Assembly (NCBI RefSeq): GCF_013415125.1
Contig: NZ_JACCDE010000008.1
Coordinates: forward strand, 1 to 64,000
DNA from: Vreelandella glaciei
GTDB taxonomy: Bacteria; Pseudomonadota; Gammaproteobacteria; Pseudomonadales; Halomonadaceae
Direction of reading: 5' to 3'
Length of the DNA: 64,000 nucleotides
In this document: piece by piece, positions 44,512 to 55,220 of the stretch
How the letters are laid out: every line of letters begins with the position of its first letter
Numbering within the stretch: the first letter of the stretch is position 1
Translations under genes and position numbers: made by a program
The notes under the pieces: model-generated
Told to the model about the DNA's origin: nothing
What the model saw: only the letters and a program-made list of their open reading frames with translations
The model's database searches: none

Positions 44512-45682
44512 ATGAAAGCACTTTGCTGGCATGGTAAAAACGACGTTCGCTATGACACGGTACCGGATCCAGAAATTGAGCACCCTCGCGACGCTATCGT
44601 TAATGTAAGTAGCTGTGCTATTTGCGGCTCTGATCTCCACCTTTACGATCACTTCATACCGGCTATGGAGTCGGGAGACGTGCTTGGCCATGAGTTTATG
44701 GGCGAAGTGATGGAGGTAGGCAGTGAAGTAAAGAATTTAAAGGTAGGTGATCGTGTCGTAATTCCCTTCACTATCTTTTGTGGTGAATGCGAGCAGTGCC
44801 AGCGTGGCAATTATTCAGTCTGTGAGCGCTCTAATCGCAATAAAGCATTGGCCGATAAGGCGTTTGGGCATGGTGGTGCGGGATTATTTGGCTATTCCCA
44901 TCTCACTGGCGGGTACGCAGGCGGCCAAGCTGAATTTGTCCGGGTAACCATTTGCTGATACCACCCATATTAAAGTGCCCAGTACGCTCACTGACGAACA
45001 AGTGCTCTTCCTAGGCGACATTTTCCCCACCGGTTGGCAGGCGGCGGTGCAGTGTGACATTCAGCCTACCGATACGGTGGTAGTTTGGGGCGCTGGGCCG
45101 GTAGGCCAGTTTTGTGTTCGCAGCGCTGTGCTGCTGGGCGCAAAGCAAGTGGTGGTGATCGATAATGTCCCCGAGCGGCTCGCCATGGCAGAAGCGGGCG
45201 GCGCTATCACCATTAATTTTGATAAAGAGAGCGTGCTGAGTCGCCTGCAAGACCTGACCAGCAGTAAGGGGCCAGAAAAGTGTATTGATGCGGTGGGCCT
45301 GGAGGCACACGCTACCCGTTCACTGGACTCCATGTACGATCGCGTTAAACAAGCCATGTTGTTGGAATCCGACCGAGCCCACGTATTACGCGAAATGATC
45401 TATGTCTGTCGCCCTGCGGGAGTGCTCTCCATTCCCGGCGTCTATGGGGGCTTGGTGGATAAACTTCCCATTGGTGCGTTAATGAATAAAGGGCTGACGG
45501 TGCGCACCGGCCAGACACATGTGAATCGCTGGACCGATGATCTGCTGCGGCGTATTGAAGAGGGCCAGATTGACCCCTCATTTGTTATTACTCACTCCGT
45601 TGGCCTAGAGCAAGGGCCCGAAATGTATAAGACCTTCCGCGATAAACAGGATGGTTGCGTCAAGGTAATTCTCCAGCCTTGA
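44512..45682 (+). pseudogene. Zinc-dependent alcohol dehydrogenase, frameshifted
   Basis: Two frames together make a normal ~390-residue MDR-family dehydrogenase. The first (44512-44958) has the catalytic-zinc [14 protein letters not shown] and GHEFMGEV motifs and structural-zinc Cys group [15 protein letters not shown], then reads [10 protein letters not shown] and stops. The second frame continues from [29 protein letters not shown] with the Rossmann motif WGAGPVGQFC through to ILQP. One extra A at 44946/44947 (GTAACCA, where GTACCA would keep frame and give RVPFADTT) explains the break. It is either a real recent mutation or a sequencing error. Relatives include glutathione-dependent formaldehyde and threonine dehydrogenases. 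AAGGAGAAG precedes the ATG. Confidence 0.88.
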
Positions 45683-45704
45683 ATACACCGACATGGAGGT
45701 AGGT

Positions 45705-46229
45705 ATGCATAAGCACACAGACATGGCCCAGTCGCAAAGCTCAGCGGATAAGCTGGCGCGAGGGCTCGGTTGGCTAAGCCTGGTTGTCGGGCTTTATCAA
45801 CTGCTAGCGCCAGACAGGATTACCCGTGAGCTCGGTATGCAAGGCAGCGAAAACAGCCTGCGTGCCTGTGGGGCAAGAGGTGTAATGAGTGTTATCGGCG
45901 CGCTTTCAGATAACCCTACACCTGCAATATGGAGCCGCGTTGGCGGCTATGTGTTAGATCTTGCTGCCCTCTCCTTTGCACTAAAGGATGAGCGTAATCC
46001 TAAGAGGCAGAACGTTTACTTGGCGTTAACCGCGGTGGGTATTCTCACTGCCATTGATGTCGCCTGCGCAAAAGCATTGAGCCAGCGTCATGTCTATCAA
46101 GGTGGTGCCACTCCTAATTACCGCTATCGAAGCGGCTTCCCCCAAGGGTTAGCAAGTGCGCGCGGTACTGCGCTAGGTTTTCAAGTGCCCGCCGATATGC
46201 AGGATGCTTTACCCTCGCCAACGCTTTAA
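45705..46229 (+). CDS. Hypothetical small membrane protein
   Basis: 174 residues from the ATG at 45705 (GGAGG just upstream). Three hydrophobic stretches are visible: about 20-36 (GWLSLVVGLYQLLAP), 75-92 (GGYVLDLAALSFAL) and 102-120 (YLALTAVGILTAIDVAC). A polar C-terminal tail follows. It starts 22 bases after the dehydrogenase and so was probably co-transcribed with it. Related proteins are often found beside such dehydrogenases in environmental bacteria, but no function is known to me. A terminator lies 48 bases downstream. Confidence 0.65.
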   Translation: MHKHTDMAQSQSSADKLARGLGWLSLVVGLYQLLAPDRITRELGMQGSENSLRACGARGVMSVIGALSDNPTPAIWSRVGGYVLDLAALSFALKDERNPKRQNVYLALTAVGILTAIDVACAKALSQRHVYQGGATPNYRYRSGFPQGLASARGTALGFQVPADMQDALPSPTL

Positions 46230-46276
46230 AAAGATTCCCATCGCGTGCATTGGCAGGATTTCTTCTCCAATCAATA

Positions 46277-46310
46277 CCGAGCCCGGCTTTAGTTTTCGGG
46301 CTCGGTTTTA
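46277..46310 (+). terminator. Rho-independent terminator
   Basis: CCGAGCCCG and CGGGCTCGG form a perfect stem followed by TTTTA, ending the dehydrogenase/membrane-protein unit. Confidence 0.85.
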
Positions 46311-46428
46311 GTTGCTTTGTTTCGATTTGCTTAAACGAAGGAACAAATGGTCGCTAGCACTCTCTTTATAGTCAGCTACTCGCTATTTTTTACATGGCTG
46401 AGCTATAAGTTAATAAGGGCGTTTAGAG

Positions 46429-47115
46429 GTGCCACGTTTGAAAAATACCGATATCGACGACCCGTTGGGCGAATTCAGCGTTATTGAAGAGTGGCTGCAC
46501 AGCATTACCCACGGGATTGGTGCTGCGCTTAGCTTGGTAGGTATGGTGGTCTTGCTCGTAGTGGCGAGCCTAGCGGCGCACGTCGACCCATGGAAGGTGG
46601 TTAGCCTGAGCCTCTACGGCACTACGTTGGTTCTGCTATACACCGCCTCGACCCTTTATCACGGCATTCCGCATCGGCGCTGGAAGCTGCGTTTTCAACT
46701 GCTTGACCACTGCGCGATTTATCTCCTCATCGCGGGTACTTACACGCCTTTTTTATTGGTGAACATGCGCGGCCCCACCGGGTGGATACTATTTACTGCT
46801 GTATGGTCGCTGGCGTTGGCGGGCATTGTCTGCAAACTATGTTGGCCGCATCGCTTTGCGGTATTGCGCGTCACGATTTATTTGCTGATGGGCTGGATGA
46901 TTTTACTCGCAGCAGAGGAAATGGCGGCTAATTTATCGTCAACCGGTATTACCCTGCTGGCCGCGGGAGGAATCATCTACACGCTCGGGGTTATCTTCTA
47001 CGCCGTGCGTGCGATCCCCTATAACCACGCTATTTGGCATCTGTTTGTAATAGGGGGAAGCGTCTGTCACTACTTTGCTATTTATAGCGCGGTTCTCCCC
47101 GTTACGCCTGCTTAA
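46429..47115 (+). CDS. trhA: TrhA/haemolysin III family membrane protein
   Basis: A 228-residue PAQR-type protein with seven transmembrane helices, starting with GTG. Conserved metal-site segments are HSITHGIGAALSLVG, YTASTLYHGIPH, LLDHCAIYLLIAGTYTPFLL and the final NHAIWHLFVIGGSVCHYFAIYSAV. Despite the name haemolysin III, bacterial members are linked to membrane fluidity control. The gene stands alone and converges on the GST gene, the two overlapping by four bases at their ends. Confidence 0.9.
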   Translation: MPRLKNTDIDDPLGEFSVIEEWLHSITHGIGAALSLVGMVVLLVVASLAAHVDPWKVVSLSLYGTTLVLLYTASTLYHGIPHRRWKLRFQLLDHCAIYLLIAGTYTPFLLVNMRGPTGWILFTAVWSLALAGIVCKLCWPHRFAVLRVTIYLLMGWMILLAAEEMAANLSSTGITLLAAGGIIYTLGVIFYAVRAIPYNHAIWHLFVIGGSVCHYFAIYSAVLPVTPA

Positions 47116-47735
47116 CCCTCAGCGGCGGCTTTCTCACGCGCGACGGCTTTAGCCATGGCGGGGCGCTTGATATGACGCTCGCGGTACGCAAAGAGCGGCT
47201 CGGGTAAGCGATGCTTCATGCTGGCCGCCCAGGAAAGGGTATGGGTCAGAAACAGATCCGCTAGGGTAAAGGTGTTACCTACTAGATATTCCTGACCGTT
47301 ATAACGGCGCTCCAGGGCACCGACTGCACGCTGAAACTCCCAGGCACAAACCGGCAAAATAGCAGGAACACGTTTGTCTGCTGGCAAGGCAAACTTATGC
47401 TTGGCCTGATTCCACAGCGGCTGCTCAATTTCCGTCACGATAAAGCTGAGCCATTGATCAACTTGGGCGCGGGCCGCGGGGTCGCTGGGCAGCAGCGTGC
47501 CATCGCCATAGGCCTCGGCCAGATAGCGGCAAATAGGCGCCGACTCAAACAGGTGTACATCGCCATCTTCAATGACCGGTACCTTGCCATCCGGGTGACG
47601 TGCCAAATGCTCGGCCGTTTGGCCCTCGCCTTTATCCAAGGCCACGTGCTGGCACTGGTACTCAAGGCCTAGCTCTTCGAGTGTCCATGCCGCTCTTAGC
47701 GAGCGGGACTGGGGGAAGCTGTAGAGCGTGATCAT
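47112..47735 (-). CDS. Glutathione S-transferase family protein
   Basis: A 207-residue protein. N-terminal thioredoxin-like half with TLYSFPQSRSLRAAWTLEELGLEYQ (the Ser after PQ is the likely glutathione-activating residue), KVPVIEDGDVHLFESAPICRYLAE as the glutathione site, and a helical C-terminal half with FTLADLFLTHTLSWA. The substrate is unknown. No operon partner. Confidence 0.9.
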   Translation of the reverse strand: MITLYSFPQSRSLRAAWTLEELGLEYQCQHVALDKGEGQTAEHLARHPDGKVPVIEDGDVHLFESAPICRYLAEAYGDGTLLPSDPAARAQVDQWLSFIVTEIEQPLWNQAKHKFALPADKRVPAILPVCAWEFQRAVGALERRYNGQEYLVGNTFTLADLFLTHTLSWAASMKHRLPEPLFAYRERHIKRPAMAKAVAREKAAAEG

Positions 47736-47818
47736 GGCGAACTCCTGGCGACAATAATCGATCCTTCAATTTAGCGGGCGTTAGCGAACCTGTCGATTAT
47801 CGTGTTTTAAGATCGCCT

Positions 47819-48583
47819 TTAAGCGCTGCCCCTCGCCGTACGGATTCGCTCGTAGGCATTGCCGATTTCGCTGGTACGCGCTTGGGCGATGTCGCGCATG
47901 CTTTCGGGCAGGCCTTTACCGGCCAGTTTATCCGGGTGGTTTTGACTCATTAGGCGGCGATAAGCTTTCTTGATCTCGGCATCGCTGGCGTCATCAGAAA
48001 CTCCTAATACACGGTAAGCGTCTTTCAGTGCTTCTTCGCTGGCGCCTTGGGAGTTAGCCGCGGCGCCGTGGAGCATCGCTTCGATCTGTTGAACTTCAGC
48101 GTCGCTGCAGCCGACGCCGCGGGCAACGCGCAAAATCATCTCGTGTTCGGCGGGGTGAAGCACGCCATCGGCGGCAATCGCCGAGAGCTGAACCTGGATA
48201 AATACTTGGCGCAGCACCGGCTGGCGCTGGGTGAGGCGGTTAACGTTGGCCAGTTCGGCGTCCAAATTGAAATCATCGGCGCGGCCACGCTCGAAGGCGG
48301 CGCGGGCTTTGGCGCGCTGCTCGCCCTGGAGGTGCATCTGGTCAAACAGTTTCTCGGCAACGTCCAACTCGCCGTCGGTCACTTTACCGTCGGCTTGGCA
48401 CAGACAGCCCATCACGGAGAAGATCGACTCCAGAAAGCCTTCCTGGATGCGCATGCGGGCGATATTAAGACGACGGCTAAGGCGCTTGCCTAGCCACCAG
48501 CCCAGGCCACCGCCAATCAGGAGACCCACCGGGCCACCAAACGCAAGGCCAATCAAAGCGAAGATAATAATTAGAAATAGCAT
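47819..48583 (-). CDS. djlA: DjlA-type membrane-anchored DnaJ co-chaperone
   Basis: A 254-residue protein with an N-terminal Gly-rich membrane helix (about 1-32), a TerB-like acidic domain (about 50-170, GCLCQADGKVTDGELDVAEKLFDQM and LSAIAADGVLHPAEHEMILRVA) and a C-terminal J domain (about 185-250) with the HPD motif in NHPDKLAGKGLP. This is the DjlA layout. DjlA stimulates DnaK at the inner membrane and influences envelope stress signalling. It lies 33 bases beyond the dxs stop on the same strand. Confidence 0.93.
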   Translation of the reverse strand: MLFLIIIFALIGLAFGGPVGLLIGGGLGWWLGKRLSRRLNIARMRIQEGFLESIFSVMGCLCQADGKVTDGELDVAEKLFDQMHLQGEQRAKARAAFERGRADDFNLDAELANVNRLTQRQPVLRQVFIQVQLSAIAADGVLHPAEHEMILRVARGVGCSDAEVQQIEAMLHGAAANSQGASEEALKDAYRVLGVSDDASDAEIKKAYRRLMSQNHPDKLAGKGLPESMRDIAQARTSEIGNAYERIRTARGSA

Positions 48584-48616
48584 ATGGGTCTCAAAAGTAA
48601 TTTAAAAAATAATGGC

Positions 48617-50542
48617 TTATGGCAGTCGAGCGCGAATAGCCCGCTCGATGCCATCGTTATCCAGTCGGCAGTCGGCAAGCAGCTGCGCGGGCGTGCCATG
48701 CTCCACAAAAGCGTCCGGCAGGCCGAGATTGAGCACTTCCACCTGGACGCCTTCAGCGTGGAGTAGCTCATTCACGGCACTACCCGCGCCACCGGCAATC
48801 ACGTTCTCTTCCAGGGTCACCAGCAGCTCGTGCTCGTCAGCGGCGTGCAGCAGCGCATCGCGATCCAGCGGTTTGATGGAGCGCATATTGATGTGAGTCG
48901 CATTGAGCCGTTCGGCGACTTCCGCTGCGGCGCTGTTGAGACTGCCAAACGCGAGCAGCGCAATGCGCACACCGTCGTTGGCGGCCTGGCGGCGCACCTC
49001 GGCTTTGCCGATGGTCAGCGGCTCAAGGTGTGTAGGTATTGCTACGCCTGGACCGGTGCCACGGGGGTAGCGCACCGCGGCAGGGCCAGGGTGGTGATAG
49101 GCCGCACTCAGCATAGCCCGGCACTCGGCTTCATCCGCCGGGGCCAGAATCACCATGCCGGGCACACAGCGCAGAAAGGAGAGATCCATGCTGCCGTGGT
49201 GCGTGGGGCCGTCTTCGCCGACTAAGCCTGCACGGTCAATGGCAAAGGTGACGTCCAGGTTCTGCACCGCCACATCATGAATCAACTGGTCGTAACCGCG
49301 TTGTAGAAAGGTGGAATAAATTGCCACCACTGGCTTCATGCCTTCGCAGGCCATACCTGCTGCGAGCGTTACCGCGTGCTGCTCGGCAATCGCTACATCG
49401 AAATAGCGTTGTGGGTACTCTTTAGAGAAGCGAATCAGGTCGGAGCCCTCGCGCATCGCGGGGGTAATGCCCATCAAGCGCGAATCGGCGGCGGCCATAT
49501 CGCAAAGCCAATCACCGAAAACATTGCAGTATTTTTTCTTGGCGACGGCTTGTTTAATGATGGGTTTCTTGGCGGCGCCGTTACTGGCAGCAGTGCTGGG
49601 CTTTTCCAGCTTGGTAATGGCGTGATAGCCAATCTGGTCGGCCTCGGCAGGCAAGAAACCTTTACCTTTTACCGTTTTGATATGCAGGAACTGCGGGCCG
49701 TCGAGGTCGCGCAGGTTTTCCAGCGTATCGGTTAGCGCGCTGAGGTCGTGACCATCAATGGGGCCAACGTAGTTAAAACCCATCTCCTCAAACAGCGTGG
49801 CGGGGCTGACCATGCCTTTCATATGCTCTTCGGTGCGTCGGGCAAGTTCCAGTGCGCCGGGCAGGTGCGAAAGCACTTTTTTGCTCTCTTCGCGTATTTT
49901 CAGGTAAGGCTTGCTGGAGAGCACCCGGGCTAGGTAGGTCGCCATGCCGCCGACATTCTCGGAAATCGACATTTCGTTGTCGTTTAGCACCACCAGCAGG
50001 TTGGCATCCACGTGGCCCGCGTGGGCCAGAGCTTCGAAGGCCATGCCCGCGGTAAGCGCACCGTCGCCAATAATCGCACATACGTGTCGCTTATCGCCCT
50101 GTGCTTTGGCTGCCAGCGCCATGCCCAGCGCCGCTGAAATCGATGTGCTGGAGTGGCCCACACCGAAAGTGTCGTACTCGGACTCGGCGCGGCGAGGAAA
50201 CGCCGCCAGCCCACCGTGCTGGCGAATACTGAGCATCGTCTCGCGGCGGCCGGTGAGGATTTTATGCGGATAAGCCTGGTGGCCAACGTCCCAGACTAAG
50301 CGGTCATGGGGGGTATTAAAGGCGTGGTGCAGGGCAACGCTCAACTCGACCACACCAAGGCCCGCGCCAAAGTGGCCGCCGGAAACGCCCACGCTATACA
50401 GCAGGTAGGCGCGTAGCTCGTCGGCCAGTTGGGCGAGCTGGGAGGCATTCATGGCCCGCAGCGCGGCGGGATGATCAAAGGAGTCGAGCAGCGGCGTCGT
50501 GGGGCGCTCGCGGGGGATTTCGTCGAACAGCTTCATGGGCAT
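48617..50542 (-). CDS. dxs: 1-deoxy-D-xylulose-5-phosphate synthase
   Basis: A 641-residue thiamine-diphosphate enzyme. [44 protein letters not shown] is the substrate-binding start, [41 protein letters not shown] the TPP/Mg motif, and [18 protein letters not shown] carries the catalytic Glu. It condenses pyruvate and glyceraldehyde 3-phosphate, the first step of the MEP isoprenoid route. It is third in the xseB-ispA-dxs operon, two bases after ispA. A middle insert rich in Lys/Ala (about residues 305-330) is slightly longer than in E. coli. Confidence 0.97.
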   Translation of the reverse strand: MPMKLFDEIPRERPTTPLLDSFDHPAALRAMNASQLAQLADELRAYLLYSVGVSGGHFGAGLGVVELSVALHHAFNTPHDRLVWDVGHQAYPHKILTGRRETMLSIRQHGGLAAFPRRAESEYDTFGVGHSSTSISAALGMALAAKAQGDKRHVCAIIGDGALTAGMAFEALAHAGHVDANLLVVLNDNEMSISENVGGMATYLARVLSSKPYLKIREESKKVLSHLPGALELARRTEEHMKGMVSPATLFEEMGFNYVGPIDGHDLSALTDTLENLRDLDGPQFLHIKTVKGKGFLPAEADQIGYHAITKLEKPSTAASNGAAKKPIIKQAVAKKKYCNVFGDWLCDMAAADSRLMGITPAMREGSDLIRFSKEYPQRYFDVAIAEQHAVTLAAGMACEGMKPVVAIYSTFLQRGYDQLIHDVAVQNLDVTFAIDRAGLVGEDGPTHHGSMDLSFLRCVPGMVILAPADEAECRAMLSAAYHHPGPAAVRYPRGTGPGVAIPTHLEPLTIGKAEVRRQAANDGVRIALLAFGSLNSAAAEVAERLNATHINMRSIKPLDRDALLHAADEHELLVTLEENVIAGGAGSAVNELLHAEGVQVEVLNLGLPDAFVEHGTPAQLLADCRLDNDGIERAIRARLP

Positions 50543-50544
50543 CT

Positions 50545-51438
50545 TTAGTGGTCGCGCTCGATCATATAGTGGGCTAAGTCGGCCAGCGGTGCGGCACGTT
50601 CGCCCAGTGGGGCGAGCGCGGCAATGGCCTCGTCAATCAGGCTGTGCGCTTTGCGTTGAGCGCCCTCTAATCCCAGCAGGCTGGGGTAGGTAGGCTTCGC
50701 GCGTGCGGCATCGGCGCCTGACGTTTTGCCTAGGGTAACGGTATCGCCGGTCACATCCAGGATGTCGTCGTGAATCTGAAAGGCTAGTCCAATGGCGCGA
50801 GCGTAGCGAGTAAGCGCATTTAAACGGGGGTCATCATCCGCCACGGCTACCAGGCCGCCCATACGTACTGCAGCGACAATCAGGGCGCCGGTTTTATGAG
50901 CGTGCATATGGGCCAGAGCGTCGACATCCGGGTGGCCGCCGACGGCGTCTAAATCCAGCGCCTGCCCGGCCACCATGCCATCCCGGCCAGAGGCCGCAGC
51001 CAAGGTGTGCACCAAATGGCCCAGCCGTGGATGAGCGTTGCTGGCCAGCACTTCAAACGCCAGCGACTGCAGGGCATCGCCGGCGAGAATCGCGCTCGCT
51101 TCATCAAAGGCTTTATGCACCGTGGGCTGACCGCGGCGCAAGTCGTCGTCATCCATGGCCGGTAGGTCATCGTGGATCAATGAGTAAGCGTGGATTAACT
51201 CAATCGCGGCAGCGGGCGCGTCTAGCGCTTTGTCTTCTGCACCCAGTGCGTGGCCAGCCATATACACCAACAGGGGGCGCAGGCGTTTGCCTCCTGCCAG
51301 CAATCCGTGGCGCATGGCGGCCTCAAGCCTTGGTGCTACCGCCGGGCGACTATCAAAGAGTGCCGCGAGGGTAGCGTCTACGCGGGCATTACTGGTGTGG
51401 CGCAGGGTGGCAAGCGGGCTAGGCTTCGTGGCTACCAT
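50545..51438 (-). CDS. ispA: Farnesyl diphosphate synthase
   Basis: A 297-residue trans-prenyltransferase. The first Asp-rich motif is DDLPAMDDD (90-98) followed by LRRGQPTVH, the second DDILD lies near residue 225 followed by [14 protein letters not shown], and [11 protein letters not shown] is present. It joins isopentenyl diphosphate units to make farnesyl diphosphate for quinones and undecaprenol. It overlaps xseB by seven bases. Confidence 0.96.
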   Translation of the reverse strand: MVATKPSPLATLRHTSNARVDATLAALFDSRPAVAPRLEAAMRHGLLAGGKRLRPLLVYMAGHALGAEDKALDAPAAAIELIHAYSLIHDDLPAMDDDDLRRGQPTVHKAFDEASAILAGDALQSLAFEVLASNAHPRLGHLVHTLAAASGRDGMVAGQALDLDAVGGHPDVDALAHMHAHKTGALIVAAVRMGGLVAVADDDPRLNALTRYARAIGLAFQIHDDILDVTGDTVTLGKTSGADAARAKPTYPSLLGLEGAQRKAHSLIDEAIAALAPLGERAAPLADLAHYMIERDH

Positions 51439-51722
51439 GGGGGCGTCTCCTTGCTTTCATCCTCGGCCACATCCTTGGGGTCGTCGGGGCCAGCGAAGGG
51501 CGCTACATTTAAGCGCCCTTCGCTGTCTTCACTTAGCGCCCGCACTTTAAGTTCGGCGCTATCCAGGCGCTGCTGGGCATCGCGGGTTAGCCGCACGCCC
51601 TGTTCAAACGCGGTCAGCGCATCTTCCAATGAGAGCTCGCCTGACTCAAGACGTTCAACGATGGTTTCGAGTTGTTCAACCGTCGCGGCGAAATCCTGCG
51701 GAGGTGATGTGGTGTCGCTCAT
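51432..51722 (-). CDS. xseB: Exodeoxyribonuclease VII small subunit
   Basis: 96 residues from the ATG at 51722, which gives the usual short N-terminus; an ATG at 51815 would add 31 unrelated residues. The core [51 protein letters not shown] is the complete XseB signature, followed by an acidic tail longer than usual. It works with XseA, encoded elsewhere, in degrading single-stranded DNA. First gene of the operon with ispA and dxs. Confidence 0.94.
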   Translation of the reverse strand: MSDTTSPPQDFAATVEQLETIVERLESGELSLEDALTAFEQGVRLTRDAQQRLDSAELKVRALSEDSEGRLNVAPFAGPDDPKDVAEDESKETPPW

Positions 51723-51971
51723 TGGGGTATGCCTGCCAACCGGTATGTTTTTAAAATAAGCTGAAATAAGCCCACAGTATACACCGACGCCAGGGGGTGG
51801 CGTCTGCCTTTCCACCTACGCTGTTGGTAACGACTTGCGGTTCATTCATTGTCAGCACGCAGACTTTTCATCATCTTGACCCGGCGTGAATGGGGCTGTC
51901 TGTGCTACGATATGCGCCTCCCGTGAACCGATACACGGCGCATGCCGCCGACCATAGAGGTTGATTCAGCC

Positions 51972-53216
51972 ATGGCCAAAACGTCCCTGGACAAGAGCAA
52001 GATCAAGATCCTGCTACTCGAGGGCGTCCACCAGAGTGCGGTGGACAATTTTCACAACGCCGGTTATGAAAATATCGAGCATCTGCCCACATCGCTTGAT
52101 GAAGAAGCGCTGATCGAAAAGATTCGCGACGTTCACTTTATCGGCATCCGTTCCCGCACACAGCTGACTGAGCGCGTGTTCGAGGCGGCGGAGAAGCTGG
52201 TCGGCGTTGGCTGTTTCTGTATCGGCACCAATCAGGTCGATTTAACCGCTGCCCTTACCCGTGGTATCGCGGTGTTCAATGCGCCGTACTCCAATACCCG
52301 TTCGGTGGCTGAGCTAGTGCTGGCGGAAGCGATTATGCTGCTGCGCGGTATTCCTGAGAAAAACGCCCGTGCCCACCAGGGCGGTTGGTTGAAATCAGCC
52401 AAGAACTCCCACGAAGCGCGCGGTAAAACGTTAGGCATAGTGGGCTACGGCAGCATCGGTGCGCAGCTTTCTGTGTTAGCCGAGTCGCTAGGCTTTAACG
52501 TTATTTTTTACGATGTGATTGCCAAGCTGGGCATGGGTAATGCCAGCCAGGTATCGAGCCTTGAAGAGTTGTTGGGGCGCGCCGATGTGGTCAGCCTGCA
52601 CGTGCCTGACCTGGCCTCTACCCGCTGGATGATCGGTGAGAAAGAGATCGCAGCCATGAAACAAGGCGCGATCTTGATTAATGCCGCGCGCGGCAGTGTG
52701 GTAGAAATCGAGCCGCTGGCGGATGCGATTAAAGCGGGCAAGCTAAACGGTGCCGCTATCGACGTATTCCCCGTTGAACCAAAAGGCAACAACGAAGAGT
52801 TTCAGAGCCCACTACGCGGCTTGGAAAACGTAATTCTGACCCCGCACGTCGGTGGTTCTACTCTGGAAGCGCAGGAGAACATTGGGATCGAAGTGTCGGA
52901 AAAACTGATCACTTACTCCGACAACGGCACCACCGTGACGTCGGTTAACTTCCCCGAAGTGGCACTGCCCGCTCACCCGGACAAGCACCGTTTGCTGCAT
53001 ATTCACGACAACGTGCCGGGCGTGCTGTCGCAAATTAACCGGGTACTGTCTGAAAACGGCATCAACATCTCGGGCCAATATCTGCAGACCAACGAGAAAG
53101 TGGGTTATGTGGTTATCGATGTCGATAAAGCTTACGGCCCTCAGGCGCTGGAAGCGTTGCGTGAGGTAGACCACACGCTGAAAATTCGTGCGCTCTACTC
53201 ATCGCAAAATAGCTAA
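51972..53216 (+). CDS. serA: D-3-phosphoglycerate dehydrogenase
   Basis: About 414 residues from the ATG at 51972 (AGAGG upstream; an ATG at 51942 is less likely). NAD-binding motif GYGSIGAQLSVLAESLGF near residues 157-175, catalytic residues in INAARGSVVEIEPLADAI, FPVEPKGN and LTPHVGGSTLEAQENIG, and a C-terminal ACT domain (about 340-414, HIHDNVPGVLSQINRVLSENGINI) for serine feedback inhibition. First step of serine synthesis. It is divergent from xseB and closed by a terminator. Confidence 0.97.
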   Translation: MAKTSLDKSKIKILLLEGVHQSAVDNFHNAGYENIEHLPTSLDEEALIEKIRDVHFIGIRSRTQLTERVFEAAEKLVGVGCFCIGTNQVDLTAALTRGIAVFNAPYSNTRSVAELVLAEAIMLLRGIPEKNARAHQGGWLKSAKNSHEARGKTLGIVGYGSIGAQLSVLAESLGFNVIFYDVIAKLGMGNASQVSSLEELLGRADVVSLHVPDLASTRWMIGEKEIAAMKQGAILINAARGSVVEIEPLADAIKAGKLNGAAIDVFPVEPKGNNEEFQSPLRGLENVILTPHVGGSTLEAQENIGIEVSEKLITYSDNGTTVTSVNFPEVALPAHPDKHRLLHIHDNVPGVLSQINRVLSENGINISGQYLQTNEKVGYVVIDVDKAYGPQALEALREVDHTLKIRALYSSQNS

Positions 53217-53247
53217 TCCTGTTAGCTAAAACGTTGATTCAGAAACT

Positions 53248-53274
53248 AAACGGCCCCTTAATTGGGGCCGTTTT
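53248..53274. terminator. Bidirectional terminator between serA and the pirin gene
   Basis: AAACGGCCCC-TTAATT-GGGGCCGTTT, a 10-bp perfect stem with A-run and T-run on either side, sits between the converging serA and pirin genes. Confidence 0.9.
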
Positions 53275-53297
53275 GGTTAGCGTCGAATAACAACTAA

Positions 53298-53987
53298 TCA
53301 AGCTAGATCAAACAGCAGCACTTCGCCTGCCTGCTTACCGGTGAGATTGATCGTCTCATCCGGTTGGAATGCGGCAGCGTCGCCTGCGCTTAATGTCTCC
53401 CCGTTTACCTCCATTTCACCATTGACCACATGCAGCCAAGCGTGGCGCGAAGGTGGTGCGGTTGGTTGTTCGCCAGCGCTAAACAAGCCGGCGTAAAGAT
53501 TGAGGTCCTGATTAATACTCACTGAGCCTTCGCGACCCTGTTCAGAAGCGACTAACCGCCACTGGCCCTGACGTTCGGCGGTAGGAAACGCCTTCTGCTC
53601 ATAGCTGGGTTTAATGCCGAGCTGTTTTGGCTCAATCCAGATTTGTAGGAAGTGGAGCCCGTTCTCCTTGGAGTGGTTGAACTCGCTATGCAGCACGCCG
53701 GTGCCCGCTGACATGCGCTGCACATCGCCTGGGCGCATTACCTCACCGTTGCCCATGTTGTCTTTGTGCTCCATCTCACCTTCCAGCACGTAGGAAATAA
53801 TCTCCATATCCCGGTGAGAGTGGGCGCCAAAACCATGGCCGCCGGTTACGCGATCTTCATTGATCACGCGCAAAGCGCGAAACCCCATATGGTTGCGGTC
53901 AACGTAGTTGGCAAACGAAAAGGTATGGAATGAGCGTAACCAGCCGTGGTCGGCGTAGCCGCGCTCGTTTGAACGACGAATAATCAT
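53298..53987 (-). CDS. Pirin-family protein (YhhW type)
   Basis: A 229-residue bicupin. The N-terminal cupin has the metal ligands in GFGAHSHRDMEIISYVLEGEMEHKDNMGN and H-E of LHSEFNHSKENGLHFLQIWI; the opening RRSNERGYADHGWLRSFHTFSFANY is typical. E. coli YhhW shows quercetin 2,3-dioxygenase activity in vitro; the physiological role is open. It stands alone. Confidence 0.92.
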   Translation of the reverse strand: MIIRRSNERGYADHGWLRSFHTFSFANYVDRNHMGFRALRVINEDRVTGGHGFGAHSHRDMEIISYVLEGEMEHKDNMGNGEVMRPGDVQRMSAGTGVLHSEFNHSKENGLHFLQIWIEPKQLGIKPSYEQKAFPTAERQGQWRLVASEQGREGSVSINQDLNLYAGLFSAGEQPTAPPSRHAWLHVVNGEMEVNGETLSAGDAAAFQPDETINLTGKQAGEVLLFDLA

Positions 53988-54195
53988 GCTGTGCTCCGCA
54001 GGTTGCGTGAGGGAATAGTGACAATATACGCCTCGTTGAAGTCGCGTGGGGTGAAGGTTTCAGTACGTTTCTGTCGAATAAATCGATGTATTAAATGTGA
54101 TTGCCAGCGCTAAACTTTTGGTTAGCTTTCGAGTAAAATCCTCGCCTCTTCTAACCCGGTCCGCCCTTTGCGAGGGTGACTACCTGGAGTTTTAC

Positions 54196-55161
54196 ATGTC
54201 AGTATCCATTGCTATGCCTAACCCAGTGCCGCCCATTGTGGTCGCAGCGCTGTACAAATTTGTCACCCTGAATGACTTTGAAGCGCTGCGCGAGCCGCTG
54301 CGCCAAACCATGCTCGATAACGATGTAAAGGGCACCCTGCTACTCGCTAAAGAGGGTATTAACGGCACGGTGGCGGGCAGCCGCGAGGGCATTGATGGAT
54401 TGCTGGCTTGGCTGACTGCCGACCCACGCTTAGCTGATATTGATCACAAAGAGTCCTATTGCGACGAAACGCCGTTCTACCGCACCAAGGTGAAGCTCAA
54501 AAAAGAGATCGTCACCCTCGGCGTACCGGATATCGACCCCAACGACACCGTGGGCACTTACGTCGAGCCGAAAAACTGGAACGACATCATCGCCGACCCC
54601 GAAGTGCTGGTGATCGATACCCGCAACGATTACGAAGTAGCCATTGGCAGCTTCGAGCGGGCGATAGACCCGAAAACCACCACCTTCCGCGAATTTCCCG
54701 AGTACGTGCGCGAGCACTACGACCCGGAAAAGCACAAGAAAGTGGCGATGTTCTGCACCGGCGGCATCCGCTGTGAAAAAGCCTCCAGCTTTATGCTTAA
54801 AGAGGGTTTTGAAGAGGTCTACCACCTGAAAGGCGGCGTGCTGAACTACCTGGAAAAAGTCCCGCAAGAGCAGTCGCTATGGAAAGGTGAGTGTTTTGTG
54901 TTCGATAACCGCGTGACGGTTCGCCACGATTTGAGCAAGGGTGAGTTTGAGCAGTGCCACGCCTGCCGCATGCCGATTTCCGCCGAGGATATGCAGTCTT
55001 CCGCTTATGAGCCGGGGATTAGTTGCCCTCACTGCATCGATTCGCTGCCAGAAAAGACCCGCGCCGCCGCCCGTGAACGCCAGCGCCAGATTGACTTAGC
55101 CAAACAACGCGGCGAGCCGCACCCCTTAGGCCGTGATACCCGCCTAATGAAAAAAGCCTGA
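54196..55161 (+). CDS. trhO: tRNA uridine(34) 5-hydroxylase TrhO (YceA)
   Basis: 321 residues from the ATG at 54196 (GGAG upstream; an upstream in-frame ATG at 54097 adds 33 unlikely residues). N-terminal acylphosphatase-like domain ([17 protein letters not shown]), central rhodanese domain with catalytic Cys187 in [12 protein letters not shown], and C-terminal Cys pairs CHACRMP and CPHC. TrhO makes 5-hydroxyuridine at tRNA position 34 using oxygen. It stands alone, upstream of an enoyl-CoA hydratase gene. Confidence 0.94.
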   Translation: MSVSIAMPNPVPPIVVAALYKFVTLNDFEALREPLRQTMLDNDVKGTLLLAKEGINGTVAGSREGIDGLLAWLTADPRLADIDHKESYCDETPFYRTKVKLKKEIVTLGVPDIDPNDTVGTYVEPKNWNDIIADPEVLVIDTRNDYEVAIGSFERAIDPKTTTFREFPEYVREHYDPEKHKKVAMFCTGGIRCEKASSFMLKEGFEEVYHLKGGVLNYLEKVPQEQSLWKGECFVFDNRVTVRHDLSKGEFEQCHACRMPISAEDMQSSAYEPGISCPHCIDSLPEKTRAAARERQRQIDLAKQRGEPHPLGRDTRLMKKA

Positions 55162-55220
55162 TAAAAAAGAGTGTGCGCTAGACTGATGGGCAAAGTGTTA
55201 CTCAACCCCAGGAGTTCACC

